Below, piece after piece: positions 34,806-43,826 of a DNA stretch of 64,000 nt. Every line of letters starts with the position of its first letter. Positions within the stretch are counted from its first letter, which is position 1. The translations under genes and the position numbers were made by a program. The notes beneath the pieces were generated by a model that did no database searches, was not told the DNA's origin, and saw only the letters and a program-made list of their open reading frames with translations. Location: contig JAMPKV010000009.1 in the NCBI GenBank assembly GCA_039962225.1, forward strand, positions 62,001 to 126,000, in the 5' to 3' direction. This stretch comes from Microcoleus sp. AS-A8. Lineage in GTDB: Bacteria; Cyanobacteriota; Cyanobacteriia; Cyanobacteriales; Coleofasciculaceae.

Positions 34806-37805
34806 ATGAAACTGCAACCTCGTGCTCGTGTTCAGGGTGACTGGGTACGGAAAGCCCTACAGTGGGTCAACCTTCGTCCCGAAGAAGGTGAGCGAACCTT
34901 ATTGATGTTCGCGTTCTACACAGCAACCTCCGTGGGGTGGCTTTGGTTCGAGTACAGTGCGGTGGCGCTGTTCCTAGACAAATATGGTGCTGAGCGGTTG
35001 CCGTTGATTTATATCGTCGGTGCGTTCATGGTTTCAGGGCTAGGATTGTTGTACTCCTGGCTTTCTGGCATTTTGCCGATGCGAAGCGTCTTGGTCACGA
35101 TCGCCCTGTTGACCAGCATACCTCTGTTACTGTTTCGCGTAGGCTTGGGACTCGACTATTTCGACGGTTGGATCGCTTTGGCGACCGTTTTTCTGGTGCG
35201 GTTGTGGTCTGATGCGGTTGAAGTCCTCAACGACCTCAACTCCCAAGTTGCCGCCAATCAACTGTTCAACATCCGAGAAATTAAGCGAACCTACCCGATT
35301 ATCTCCAGTGGTTTGTTAGTCGCTGATGTCGTCGCCGGATTCTCCTTACCCGTCCTGCTGCGTTTCGTTGGCCTGTACGATGTGATCATTCTCGCGGCTT
35401 TTGCCATGTTGGTAGGAGCAGGAACGTTGTTTTATCTCGGTCAACGCTATAGCCAAGCGTTTCCTGACTTGCCCTCGCGAGATTGGGAAGACGATGAGTC
35501 TGAATTCGCAGTCCGCAGCACCAGTGGTCCTCTGCAACGCTACATCATCCCTTTATTTACCTTTTTTATCCTGGCAGAAGCTCTGTACCTCTTAGTCGAA
35601 TTCCAGTATCTCAGTCAACTGGAAGAAAAGCTGCCAGAGACTTCGGACATTGCTGGGTTTTTAGGCTTGTTTGGGGGAACTCTCGGATTATTTGAACTGA
35701 CTTCCCAATGGTTTGTCTCCAGTCGGGCGATTGATCGCTTAGGCGTTTTTGTTGCCGCTATGCTGTTGCCAGCATCGTTGTCAGTTTTAGGATTGCTGAT
35801 GTTGACGGGTTCATTCGACTTTGTCATTGGAGTCATCCGTCAGGTCATTCCTTTACCCGAACTTATTAGTGGGCTGTTTGTCGGTCTGATCTTACTCCGG
35901 TTTATCGATGAGTTACTGCGCTATACCTTAATCGCAGGCATTGAACCCGTCCTGTTCCAACCCATACCGGAGAAGATGCGAAATGCTGTTCAGACTTCTG
36001 TACAGGGCATTGCCGAACCCATCACCACCGGGATTACAGGCATCAGCATCTTGAGCACGATTTGGGTGACAAAAAATCTGTTCCCAGGGATGGAACAATT
36101 GCAGAGTCAGGTGTTTATTTTTGCGATTGTGCTGTCTTCGGCCATCTGGTTGCTGAGTGGCTGGTTAATGCGATCGAGCTATGTCAGTTTACTCGTGCAG
36201 AGTGCAGAGCAAGGGCGTCTGGGTTTTTCCGATGTGGATTTACGGGCCTTCAAGCGGGCTGTGGTGGAAGAATTGGAGCAGCCCGGGACTGAGGCAGAGA
36301 AACGCTCTTGCATCCAACTGTTAGGCCAGATCGATCCAACCACCGTGGGCGAAGTCCTCGCTCCCTTATTGCCTCGCTTGTCTACGGCCTTGCAACGCCA
36401 GAGTCTAGAGGCCATGTTAGAGTACCCCAACCCCGCTTACCTGGGCGACGTTCAAGTCCTGATTGAGCAAACACCGCCCCCAGAAGTCTTAGCCTTGGCA
36501 CTACGCTATGTCTGGTTGACCCAACCTGAACTCGATATTCGTACCATTAAGCATTACATGCATTCTGGTGTGGAGCCAACGGTACGAGCCACCGCCGCCG
36601 CTTTAATTCTGCGCCGGGGAACCCCTGCCGAGAAGGCAGAGGCCACCAATACCTTGCGGCGGATGCTTACCTCCAAACGAGAACAAGAGCGGGTGATGGG
36701 GACACGGGCGCTAGGCGAGGCCGAGTATTTGCAGGCGTTGAGGCTTTATATCCCCAATCTCTTGCAGGATGAGTCGCTGCGGGTGCGTCGGGCTTTGTTG
36801 GAGGTAATTGCCGCCACTCACTTGGAAGAGTACTATGGCTCTTTAATGAAAGGACTGTACTATAAATCCACGCGTGAAGCGGCGCGTGGGGCATTGGTGC
36901 GCCTGAAGGATGAAGCGATTCCCTTAGTCGTGGAGTTGGCAGAAGATATCCATAAGCCGGATTTGGTGAGGTTACAAGCTTGGATGGCTTTGGGTGAGAT
37001 GGGTACCGCAGAAGCCCTCAACCAGTTAGTGCAACAGTTGATGAGTAGTTGGGGGACAACTCGGCGCAATATTCTCCGGATTCTACTCAAGATGCCGAAT
37101 GACGCTGGGATTGAAGGCGTCCTTGACCAATTGGGGCGGAGTGGGATTGAGATGCTCATTGAGCAAGAATTATTGTTTCTGGGTCAGATTTTTGCGGCTA
37201 TTCTCGATCTAACAAGTGAGAACATCTCAGGAGAGGAGGCAGATTTGCTTGTCGGGGCGCTACACAATTTGCAAACAGATTTATTAGAACGGTGTTTCTT
37301 GTTGATGAAGTTCCTGTACCCGATTAGTGCGATTCAAGCGGGAGCGTTTAATGTGGCATCGGAATCAAGGTCTAATGTGGCACTAGGGTTAGAAATTTTA
37401 GACAATACGCTGGATATTCCCCAGAAGAGAGCGTTTTTGTCCATTTTAGACCGTCGTTCTCCGGAAGAGAAGATGGCTTGTTTGGAGGAATGGGTGCCTT
37501 ATCAACCGATGAGTCCGAGCGATCGCCTCCGTAGGTTGATTGAATTTCGTCATTTTCTGCCCGACTGGTCTCTAGCCTGTTGTTTTCATTTAGCTAGAAC
37601 CGCTCACTACAGTTTGACACCGGAAGCCACTCTCGTCTGCCTGCGTCATCCAACGGGTTTTGTCCGGGAAGCCGTTTTGGCCTATTTGAGAGAAGCCTCG
37701 CCTCGTGCTTGTCTTGATTTGTTACCCGCTTTGAAAAATGACTCCGATCGCTTAGTGGCAGATCAGGCGCAGCGGATACTTGAAGAGTTGGGTCAAGTGA
37801 GCTAA
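34806..37805 (+). CDS. MFS/ADP-ATP-carrier-like membrane protein fused to HEAT repeats
   Basis: 999 residues. The N-terminal half (about 25-465) has roughly 12 membrane helices with loops such as NQLFNIREIKRTYPIISSG and QPIPEKMRNAVQTSVQG, a signature I associate with the nucleotide-transporter (TLC) branch of the major facilitator superfamily. The C-terminal half (480-999) is soluble and made of alpha-helical HEAT-like repeats (VRATAAALILRRG, VRRALLEVIAATH, VREAVLAYLREAS). The next gene, 280 bp on, encodes a cyclic-nucleotide-binding protein, a pairing I recall from other cyanobacteria. This suggests a membrane carrier with a regulatory scaffold; no substrate is known. Confidence 0.85.
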   Translation: MKLQPRARVQGDWVRKALQWVNLRPEEGERTLLMFAFYTATSVGWLWFEYSAVALFLDKYGAERLPLIYIVGAFMVSGLGLLYSWLSGILPMRSVLVTIALLTSIPLLLFRVGLGLDYFDGWIALATVFLVRLWSDAVEVLNDLNSQVAANQLFNIREIKRTYPIISSGLLVADVVAGFSLPVLLRFVGLYDVIILAAFAMLVGAGTLFYLGQRYSQAFPDLPSRDWEDDESEFAVRSTSGPLQRYIIPLFTFFILAEALYLLVEFQYLSQLEEKLPETSDIAGFLGLFGGTLGLFELTSQWFVSSRAIDRLGVFVAAMLLPASLSVLGLLMLTGSFDFVIGVIRQVIPLPELISGLFVGLILLRFIDELLRYTLIAGIEPVLFQPIPEKMRNAVQTSVQGIAEPITTGITGISILSTIWVTKNLFPGMEQLQSQVFIFAIVLSSAIWLLSGWLMRSSYVSLLVQSAEQGRLGFSDVDLRAFKRAVVEELEQPGTEAEKRSCIQLLGQIDPTTVGEVLAPLLPRLSTALQRQSLEAMLEYPNPAYLGDVQVLIEQTPPPEVLALALRYVWLTQPELDIRTIKHYMHSGVEPTVRATAAALILRRGTPAEKAEATNTLRRMLTSKREQERVMGTRALGEAEYLQALRLYIPNLLQDESLRVRRALLEVIAATHLEEYYGSLMKGLYYKSTREAARGALVRLKDEAIPLVVELAEDIHKPDLVRLQAWMALGEMGTAEALNQLVQQLMSSWGTTRRNILRILLKMPNDAGIEGVLDQLGRSGIEMLIEQELLFLGQIFAAILDLTSENISGEEADLLVGALHNLQTDLLERCFLLMKFLYPISAIQAGAFNVASESRSNVALGLEILDNTLDIPQKRAFLSILDRRSPEEKMACLEEWVPYQPMSPSDRLRRLIEFRHFLPDWSLACCFHLARTAHYSLTPEATLVCLRHPTGFVREAVLAYLREASPRACLDLLPALKNDSDRLVADQAQRILEELGQVS

Positions 37806-37827
37806 GGCAAGCTGGAGCATCAGGCAT

Positions 37828-37975
37828 CAGGGCCGGAGCTTTAGTGAGGACAGGGGAGCAGGGGAGAAAAATACGCTCATTTGGAAAGGGGGCTATCAAT
37901 GCGGATTTGGTATTAAAATACCTTTCCAATTGACTGCCTTTTGCCTTCCTGCTTCTGCCTTCTGCCTTCTTTAAC
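37828..37975. repeat. Dispersed and heptameric repeats between transporter and cNMP genes
   Basis: At 37833-37850 is the minus-strand copy of an 18-bp word (TCCTCACTAAAGCTCCGG) that recurs at 56178-56195. At about 37937-37975 is a pyrimidine heptad string (CTGCCTT/CTTCTGC) of the cyanobacterial short-repeat type. No gene in this spacer. Confidence 0.6.
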
Positions 37976-38084
37976 GTCAAACCGTATATTTTCCCAATTA
38001 TTAGTCTTGAGTCCAGCGGATTACGGTAAACTTGAGCTTTCCACAGTAATACAGCGCCAATAGCCAATAGCTGACCGCTAATCG

Positions 38085-38564
38085 ATGTTAACCAGCGTTG
38101 AGCGTTTATTGTTTATCAGGGCTGTCCCGATTTTTCAAGAACTCCGGGACGATTTTTTAGTGCGTCTTGCTTCGGTGATGGATGAGCTATCGTTCCCCGC
38201 CGATCATACGATTTTCACCCAAGGACAGGAGGGGCGATCGCTTTATATTGTGGTCAAAGGTTTAGTCCGAGTTCACATCGGCGATCGCGATTTAGCGCAG
38301 CTCAAGGAGGGAGCCTGTTTCGGGGAGATGTCGTTATTCGATGCCGAACCCCGTTCTGCTTCCGTAACGACGATAGAACCCTGTGAATGCCTGATGCTGA
38401 CACAGCTACAACTGTATGATGCGATCGATGAGACGCCAGGAATTGCCATTAATATTATTCGCCTACTTTCTCGTCGCATTCGTGAACTGAATAATAAGGT
38501 GAATGCTTACGAGGCGAAGAGTTCGGCACCGGATCTAACGAGGACGGGGAGTAATTTATCCTGA
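38085..38564 (+). CDS. Cyclic-nucleotide-binding domain protein
   Basis: 159 residues, a single cNMP-binding (CAP-type) domain without a DNA-binding helix-turn-helix. The phosphate-binding cassette is FGEMSLFDAEPRSASVTT, with the conserved Glu and Arg that contact cyclic phosphate and ribose. A helical tail (IIRLLSRRIRELNNKVNAYE) could dimerise. As a free-standing domain it probably acts by protein contact, perhaps with the HEAT-repeat carrier encoded just upstream (inference from neighbourhood). Confidence 0.92.
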   Translation: MLTSVERLLFIRAVPIFQELRDDFLVRLASVMDELSFPADHTIFTQGQEGRSLYIVVKGLVRVHIGDRDLAQLKEGACFGEMSLFDAEPRSASVTTIEPCECLMLTQLQLYDAIDETPGIAINIIRLLSRRIRELNNKVNAYEAKSSAPDLTRTGSNLS

Positions 38565-38639
38565 TCAATGTGATGCAATCTTATCTCTACTCAACGATGC
38601 CTGTTCTGTAACAGAAGGAGTCTTTTTGCAGAATCAAAT

Positions 38640-38673
38640 TGCCAAAGCGTTTGGGTAAAAACTCGCTTTGGCA
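38640..38673 (+). terminator. Stem-loop after the cNMP-binding gene
   Basis: Perfect 10-bp stem TGCCAAAGCG (38640-38649) with CGCTTTGGCA (38664-38673), 14-nt loop. Weak T content follows, so intrinsic termination is uncertain. Confidence 0.55.
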
Positions 38674-38720
38674 TCCCTGTTGTTGCTCGCGATCGCATAC
38701 TAGCCGTTCTCGTCTTTTTT

Positions 38721-39218
38721 ATGTTAAATGCCCATGAAGAAAATCAAGAATTGATAGATTTTCATGGCAGCGACGGCACAATTACGATAGAAACGACCAA
38801 GTTTTCAGGAGCCAAGAAGTTTATCTGCTTACCGGCTTTATCTCATGCCGTTCTCAAAAATCACCCGGAAGTTGGGGTAACCATTCAAAATTTTTGGACT
38901 AACCCACAAATACCTGTAGATGATCGAGGAACCGATTTCAGTACTCGATTAATTCAGCAGATACGTTTAGTTCCAGGAATAACTGATGCACATCGACGAG
39001 ATTTCTATCGCTCAAGAGCCTATATAAGATTCCACAACGGCATTACCATTCGTACCTGGAGCAATCCTTTACAAGTGGAGCATGTCTTTATTGGTAACAA
39101 TGAGGGACAATGCCTCTACGGGGGTTTTGTTGGTTGGCTCCATACTGATGGCTTGCGTAGAAGCCTTAAGGATATCAAAAAACAGTATCATGGCTTATGC
39201 TCAGCTAAAGTTCATTAG
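38721..39218 (+). CDS. Hypothetical protein, 165 aa
   Basis: Not recognised. A soluble protein with an acidic N-terminus (FHGSDGTITIETTKFSGAKK), a middle rich in charged and aromatic residues (TDAHRRDFYRSRAYIRFHNG) and a C-terminal basic helix (LRRSLKDIKKQYHG). The N-terminal beta-like segment could be a small Ig- or PH-like fold, but this is guesswork. No good ribosome-binding site is present before the ATG. Between the cNMP gene and the glucosidase gene, same strand. Confidence 0.6.
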   Translation: MLNAHEENQELIDFHGSDGTITIETTKFSGAKKFICLPALSHAVLKNHPEVGVTIQNFWTNPQIPVDDRGTDFSTRLIQQIRLVPGITDAHRRDFYRSRAYIRFHNGITIRTWSNPLQVEHVFIGNNEGQCLYGGFVGWLHTDGLRRSLKDIKKQYHGLCSAKVH

Positions 39219-39284
39219 TCAGGAGTAATAGAGAATCGGACTTGGAGGCAATCCATGTAGCTCCAATCTCGGTAAAATCAGGGC

Positions 39285-41744
39285 ATGATCTACCAACCAC
39301 CGCGCCCAAAAATCCCTGAGTGTAGCTGGCAGCGTCCCATTGGACTTGGCTGGGACAAACCCTACACCGTCCGCTATGCAAGTAATCTCGACGATGGCCC
39401 CTGGCATGGTATGCCCCTTGGGGGGTTTGGGGCGGGTTGTATAGGTCGTTCTCCACGAGGCGACTTTAATTTATGGCACTTGGATGGGGGAGAGCATTCC
39501 TTTAAAAGCCTCCCGGCGTGTCAGTTTAGTGTATTCGAGCAGTCAGAAAACGCACCCAAGCAAGCTTATGCTCTGTGTACCGAACCACCAGAGGAGGGTA
39601 CTCTGAGCGCGTGGCAATGGTATCCCACATCGCAACAGGCAAAAGGCAATACGGGTACTTATCAGGCGTTGTATCCTCAAAGTTGGTTTACCTATGAAAA
39701 TGTTTTCCAAACCGAACTAACTTGTGAGCAGTTTTCCCCCATTTGGGCGGGGTGTTACCAGGAAGCCAGTTACCCGGTAGCGGTGTTCGAGTGGACGGCA
39801 CACAACCCCACGGATGCCCCAATTACCCTCAGCATTATGCTGACTTGGCAGAATATAGTGGGCTGGTTTACCAATGCGATCAAAAGCCCACAGATACAGG
39901 TGCGGGATGATGGTAGTCCGGTTTATGAGTACCAGCCGCGCTGGGGCGAAAGCACGGGAAGTTACAATCAGTGGATTGTGGATAACTTCCGGGTGGGATG
40001 CCTTTTAGACCGGGTTAGGCTGCATGATAGCGAAGCGGTAGCCGATTTTCGAGGCGCATCTGAGATGCAGGAAGGGGAAGGGCAGTTATGCTTTGCGACC
40101 GTCACCAATCCCAGTATGGAAGTGTTTTACCACACTCGCTGGAACCCGACGGGCAACGGGGCTGAGGTTTGGCAATCCTTCGCCGCCGATGGCAGTTTGA
40201 GTGATACGCAGGATGAGACAGCCGCCGCACCGGGAGAACAAATTGCTGCCGCGATCGCCATCCGCTTTACTATTCGTCCTGGTAGAACCCGTAAAATTCC
40301 CTTTATCCTCGCTTGGGATTTCCCTGTCACAGAGTTTTCCCCAGGCATTCATTACTACCGACGCTACACCGATTTCTTTGGTCGTACAGGCAACAACGCC
40401 TGGTCAATTGTTCGTACCGCCCTCAAGCACGCTGACTTGTGGAAGGAGAAAATACACTTGTGGCAGGAACCCATCTTAAAGCGTGAGGATTTGCCCGATT
40501 GGTTTAAGATGGCTCTGTTTAATGAGCTGTATCTGCTGGCGGATGGGGGGACTCTGTGGACGGCGGCGGATGACCGCGACCCGATTGGTCAGTTTGGTGT
40601 TCTCGAATGCTTAGATTATCGTTGGTATGAAAGCCTGGATGTGAGGCTTTATGGTTCCTTTGCTCTAGCCATGCTTTGGCCTCGACTCGATAAAGCCGTA
40701 TTAGAAGCCTTTGCCCGCGCCATCCCGACGCATGACGAGACATCGCGAATTATCGGTTATAACCAGGCAGAAGCCATCCGTAAAGCCGCCGATGCCACAC
40801 CCCACGACTTGGGTGCACCCAACGAGCACCCGTGGGAAAAGACGAACTATACCAGCTACCAAGATTGCAACCAGTGGAAAGATTTACCCTGTGATTTTGT
40901 CTTGCAGGTTTATCGAGATTTTGTCCTCACGGGGGCTAACGATACAGAATTTTTGTGGGAGTGTTGGTCGAGCGTAGTCAAGACGTTAGCTTACCTTAAG
41001 ACCTTTGACAAAGACGGAGATGGGATTCCGGAAAACTCTGGGGCACCCGATCAAACCTTTGATGACTGGCGGTTGCAAGGAATCAGCGCCTACTGTGGTG
41101 GGCTGTGGTTGGCAGCCCTAGAAGCCGCGATCGCCATGGGTGAAATTCTGATTAACCACTACCCTCCCGTATCCGAACTCATCGAAGTCCCTGACCCGGA
41201 ATCCATTCAAGAAACCATTGAACTCTATCGCCAATGGTTAGAACAATCACAACCCATTTATCAAGAAAAACTCTGGAATGGTCAATACTATCGGCTGGAT
41301 AGTGAGAGCGGTTCAGATATCGTGATGACAGACCAACTGTGCGGTCAATTTTACGCCCAGTTATTAGGTTTGCCGGATATTGTACCTCCAGAATGCGTCC
41401 AGTCTGCCCTCAAGAGCGTGTATGATTCCTGTTTCTTAAAGTTTCAGGATGCCCAACTGGGAGCAGCCAATGGCGTAAGACCGGATGGTTCACCCGAAAA
41501 TCCCGATGCAACTCATCCTTTAGAAGTCTGGACGGGCATTAACTTTGGGCTAGCGGCATTTTTAGTGCAGCAAGGGATGAAGCAAGAAGCTTTGCAACTC
41601 ACGGAAGCTGTCGTGCGTCAAGTCTATGAAAATGGACTGCAATTTAGAACGCCGGAAGCGATTACAGCGGCGGGAACTTTCCGCGCTAGTCACTATCTGC
41701 GAGCGATGGCTATTTGGGCGGTTTATTTCATGCTCAATCGGTAG
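39285..41744 (+). CDS. GH116 beta-glucosidase (GBA2/bile-acid glucosidase-like)
   Basis: 819 residues, close to bacterial GH116 enzymes. N-terminal beta-sandwich (GMPLGGFGAGCIGRSPRGDF motif near 43-62, the GBA2 signature) is followed by an (alpha/alpha)6 catalytic domain. The nucleophile is probably E441 in FGVLECLDYRWY and the acid/base D593 in DQTFDDW; both numbers coincide with the residues I recall for the Thermoanaerobacterium TxGH116. Related enzymes cleave beta-glucosides or glucosylceramide. No signal peptide, so probably cytoplasmic, possibly acting on cyanobacterial glucolipids or glucosides (inference). No sugar transporter is adjacent. Confidence 0.92.
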   Translation: MIYQPPRPKIPECSWQRPIGLGWDKPYTVRYASNLDDGPWHGMPLGGFGAGCIGRSPRGDFNLWHLDGGEHSFKSLPACQFSVFEQSENAPKQAYALCTEPPEEGTLSAWQWYPTSQQAKGNTGTYQALYPQSWFTYENVFQTELTCEQFSPIWAGCYQEASYPVAVFEWTAHNPTDAPITLSIMLTWQNIVGWFTNAIKSPQIQVRDDGSPVYEYQPRWGESTGSYNQWIVDNFRVGCLLDRVRLHDSEAVADFRGASEMQEGEGQLCFATVTNPSMEVFYHTRWNPTGNGAEVWQSFAADGSLSDTQDETAAAPGEQIAAAIAIRFTIRPGRTRKIPFILAWDFPVTEFSPGIHYYRRYTDFFGRTGNNAWSIVRTALKHADLWKEKIHLWQEPILKREDLPDWFKMALFNELYLLADGGTLWTAADDRDPIGQFGVLECLDYRWYESLDVRLYGSFALAMLWPRLDKAVLEAFARAIPTHDETSRIIGYNQAEAIRKAADATPHDLGAPNEHPWEKTNYTSYQDCNQWKDLPCDFVLQVYRDFVLTGANDTEFLWECWSSVVKTLAYLKTFDKDGDGIPENSGAPDQTFDDWRLQGISAYCGGLWLAALEAAIAMGEILINHYPPVSELIEVPDPESIQETIELYRQWLEQSQPIYQEKLWNGQYYRLDSESGSDIVMTDQLCGQFYAQLLGLPDIVPPECVQSALKSVYDSCFLKFQDAQLGAANGVRPDGSPENPDATHPLEVWTGINFGLAAFLVQQGMKQEALQLTEAVVRQVYENGLQFRTPEAITAAGTFRASHYLRAMAIWAVYFMLNR

Positions 41745-41934
41745 AGTATAGCGATTCTCATCCGAGTGAGGTACAGATTAACCCCTCCCCGATGTGGTGA
41801 GGGGAGCAAGACTCCGGTTCTCCTTGCCTGCTATTTTCAAATCAACTCTACTCGCAACGGTTGATTTTTTGTCAGGATATATCAGGAGAAGGAGCAATTC
41901 TTATTCTCAAAACAAGGCCAATTCCTACTGTTAT

Positions 41935-43551
41935 ATGAGTCAGGTGAATCCATTTATTCTGCTTTGCCAGCTTGTTACGACCCAGTTAAGATCGCCCGTA
42001 GGACGTGGGTCAAAGACTCTATCCCTAATCCTGGCGTTCCTGGGGGCTGTAATCCTTGGTTGGGGAATGCTTCCCCCTGTCGCTTTGGCTCGCACCGAGA
42101 CTCCAACCACGACCTCTGCGTCGATTCAGCCTTACTTGGATGGAGTCATCCAACGAATTACTGAGTTTCGCCTCGATAATGGCATCAAATTTATTGTCCT
42201 CAAACGCGACAAGGCACCGGTTGTTTCATTTGTCACCTATGCCGATGTTGGGGGGGCAGATGAACCCAATGGCCAAACGGGTGTCGCTCACTTCCTGGAG
42301 CATTTAGCTTTTAAAGGCACCACGCGCATCGGGACGAAAGACTATCAGGCAGAAAAGCCGTTGTTAGACAAATTAGATCAGTTGTCTGAACAAATTCAAG
42401 CCGCCAAAAAAGCGGGTAAACAGGCAGAAGTCGCCCAGTTACAGGCGGAATTTAGCAAAATTGAAGCAGAAGCGGCTGGCTTGGTCGAGCAGAATGAACT
42501 GGGTCAGATTGTCGAGCAGTCTGGGGGTGTGGGATTGAATGCGACGACCTCAGCAGATGCAACGGTTTATTTTTATAGCTTCCCTGCCAATAAGCTAGAG
42601 CTGTGGATGTCCCTGGAATCGGAGCGATTTCTAGACCCTGTGTTTCGAGAATTTTATAAAGAAAAAGATGTCATTTTAGAGGAGCGTCGTCTGCGAACCG
42701 ATAACTCTCCCATCGGTAAGATGATTGAAGTGTTTCTGGATACTGCCTTTCAGGAGCATCCCTACCGCCGTCCGGTGATTGGCTATGACGAAGACATCCG
42801 GAACCTAACCCGCGAGGATGTTCAGCAGTTTTTTGAGACTCACTATGCTCCTAGTCAGTTGACGATGGCGGTTGTGGGCGACCTCGACCCAGCGAAAGTT
42901 AAAGAATTAGCTCAAGTTTACTTTGGACGCTACAAGGCTCGACCCGCCGCGCCGGGAGTCAAGACGGTTGAACCGCCCCAAAAACAAACGCGGGAAGTGA
43001 CGTTGCAATTGCCGTCCCAACCCTGGTACTTAGAGGGATATCATCGACCTGCCGTCAACCATCCTGATGATGTGATTTATGGAATTATTGGGCGTCTGCT
43101 CAGTGAGGGACGAACCTCTCGCCTGTATAAGTCTCTGGTGGAGCAGAAACAGGTTGCGCTCTCAGCTCAAGGTTTTAGTGGTTTTCCAGGGGATAAACAT
43201 CCGAATTTGATGTTGTTTTATGCCCTGAGTGCGCCGGGACGTACAGTGGATGAGGTAGCAACGGCATTGCGGACTGAAATTGAGCGACTCAAGACAGAAC
43301 CCGTTTCAGCGCAAGAGTTAGATCGGGTGAAGACTCAGTCCCGTGCTGAATTATTGCGATCGCTCGATTCTAATATGGGCATGGCACGCAGCTTAGTGGA
43401 GTATGAGGTCAAAACCGGCGATTGGCGCAATTTATTTAAGGAATTAGAGCAGATTGCCGCCATTACCCCAGCCGACATTCAGCGAGTGGCGAAGGCAACA
43501 TTCACCTCAGAAAATCGCACGATTGGACGCCTTTTAACTAAAGAGAGTTGA
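41935..43551 (+). CDS. M16-family zinc metallopeptidase, catalytic partner
   Basis: 538 residues from the ATG at 41935; the frame opens from 41794 without signal features. A signal peptide (LSLILAFLGAVILGWGMLPPVALA) predicts export to periplasm or lumen. The inverted zinc motif HFLEH (H119, E122, H123) is followed by the downstream Glu ligand region DVILEERRL. A charged coiled insert (about 145-185, AKKAGKQAEVAQLQAEFSK) separates the two. The C-terminal domain carries LLSEGRTSRLYKSL but lacks the R..GL.Y substrate pair that complete M16 enzymes show. The next gene supplies that pair, so the two should form a heterodimer. Confidence 0.93.
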   Translation: MSQVNPFILLCQLVTTQLRSPVGRGSKTLSLILAFLGAVILGWGMLPPVALARTETPTTTSASIQPYLDGVIQRITEFRLDNGIKFIVLKRDKAPVVSFVTYADVGGADEPNGQTGVAHFLEHLAFKGTTRIGTKDYQAEKPLLDKLDQLSEQIQAAKKAGKQAEVAQLQAEFSKIEAEAAGLVEQNELGQIVEQSGGVGLNATTSADATVYFYSFPANKLELWMSLESERFLDPVFREFYKEKDVILEERRLRTDNSPIGKMIEVFLDTAFQEHPYRRPVIGYDEDIRNLTREDVQQFFETHYAPSQLTMAVVGDLDPAKVKELAQVYFGRYKARPAAPGVKTVEPPQKQTREVTLQLPSQPWYLEGYHRPAVNHPDDVIYGIIGRLLSEGRTSRLYKSLVEQKQVALSAQGFSGFPGDKHPNLMLFYALSAPGRTVDEVATALRTEIERLKTEPVSAQELDRVKTQSRAELLRSLDSNMGMARSLVEYEVKTGDWRNLFKELEQIAAITPADIQRVAKATFTSENRTIGRLLTKES

Positions 43552-43720
43552 AGGTTGAAGGTTAGTCGGTTGGAAGTTGAAAGTTAACCCGTTGAAATTT
43601 GAAGATTAGCCGATTAAAGGTTGTCTTGAAAACCTTTAAATTCCCATGTTTTAACTTCCAAGTCGTAAACCTTAAACCCTCCAACAAATCTCTAAGAAGG
43701 GTCGCGCTTTGTATTCTCAA

Positions 43721-43808
43721 CCGTCAACATTTAAACCTCAAACCGTCAACATTTAAACCTCAAACCGTCAACATTTAAACCTCAAACCGTCAACATTTAA
43801 ACCTCAAA
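43721..43808 (+). repeat. Four tandem copies of a 22-bp repeat
   Basis: Unit CCGTCAACATTTAAACCTCAAA, starting at 43721, 43743, 43765 and 43787, with a partial fifth copy (CCTTCAACCC). All four appear identical. They end 18 bp before the start codon of the second M16 gene. The wider spacer 43552-43720 holds AGGTTGAA/GTTGAAAG repeats. Confidence 0.95.
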
Positions 43809-43826
43809 CCTTCAACCCGTTGATCG

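Noticed and set aside
43721-43808. Tandem repeats considered as a CRISPR array
   Set aside because: Units are directly adjacent with no spacers, and no cas gene is present in the window.
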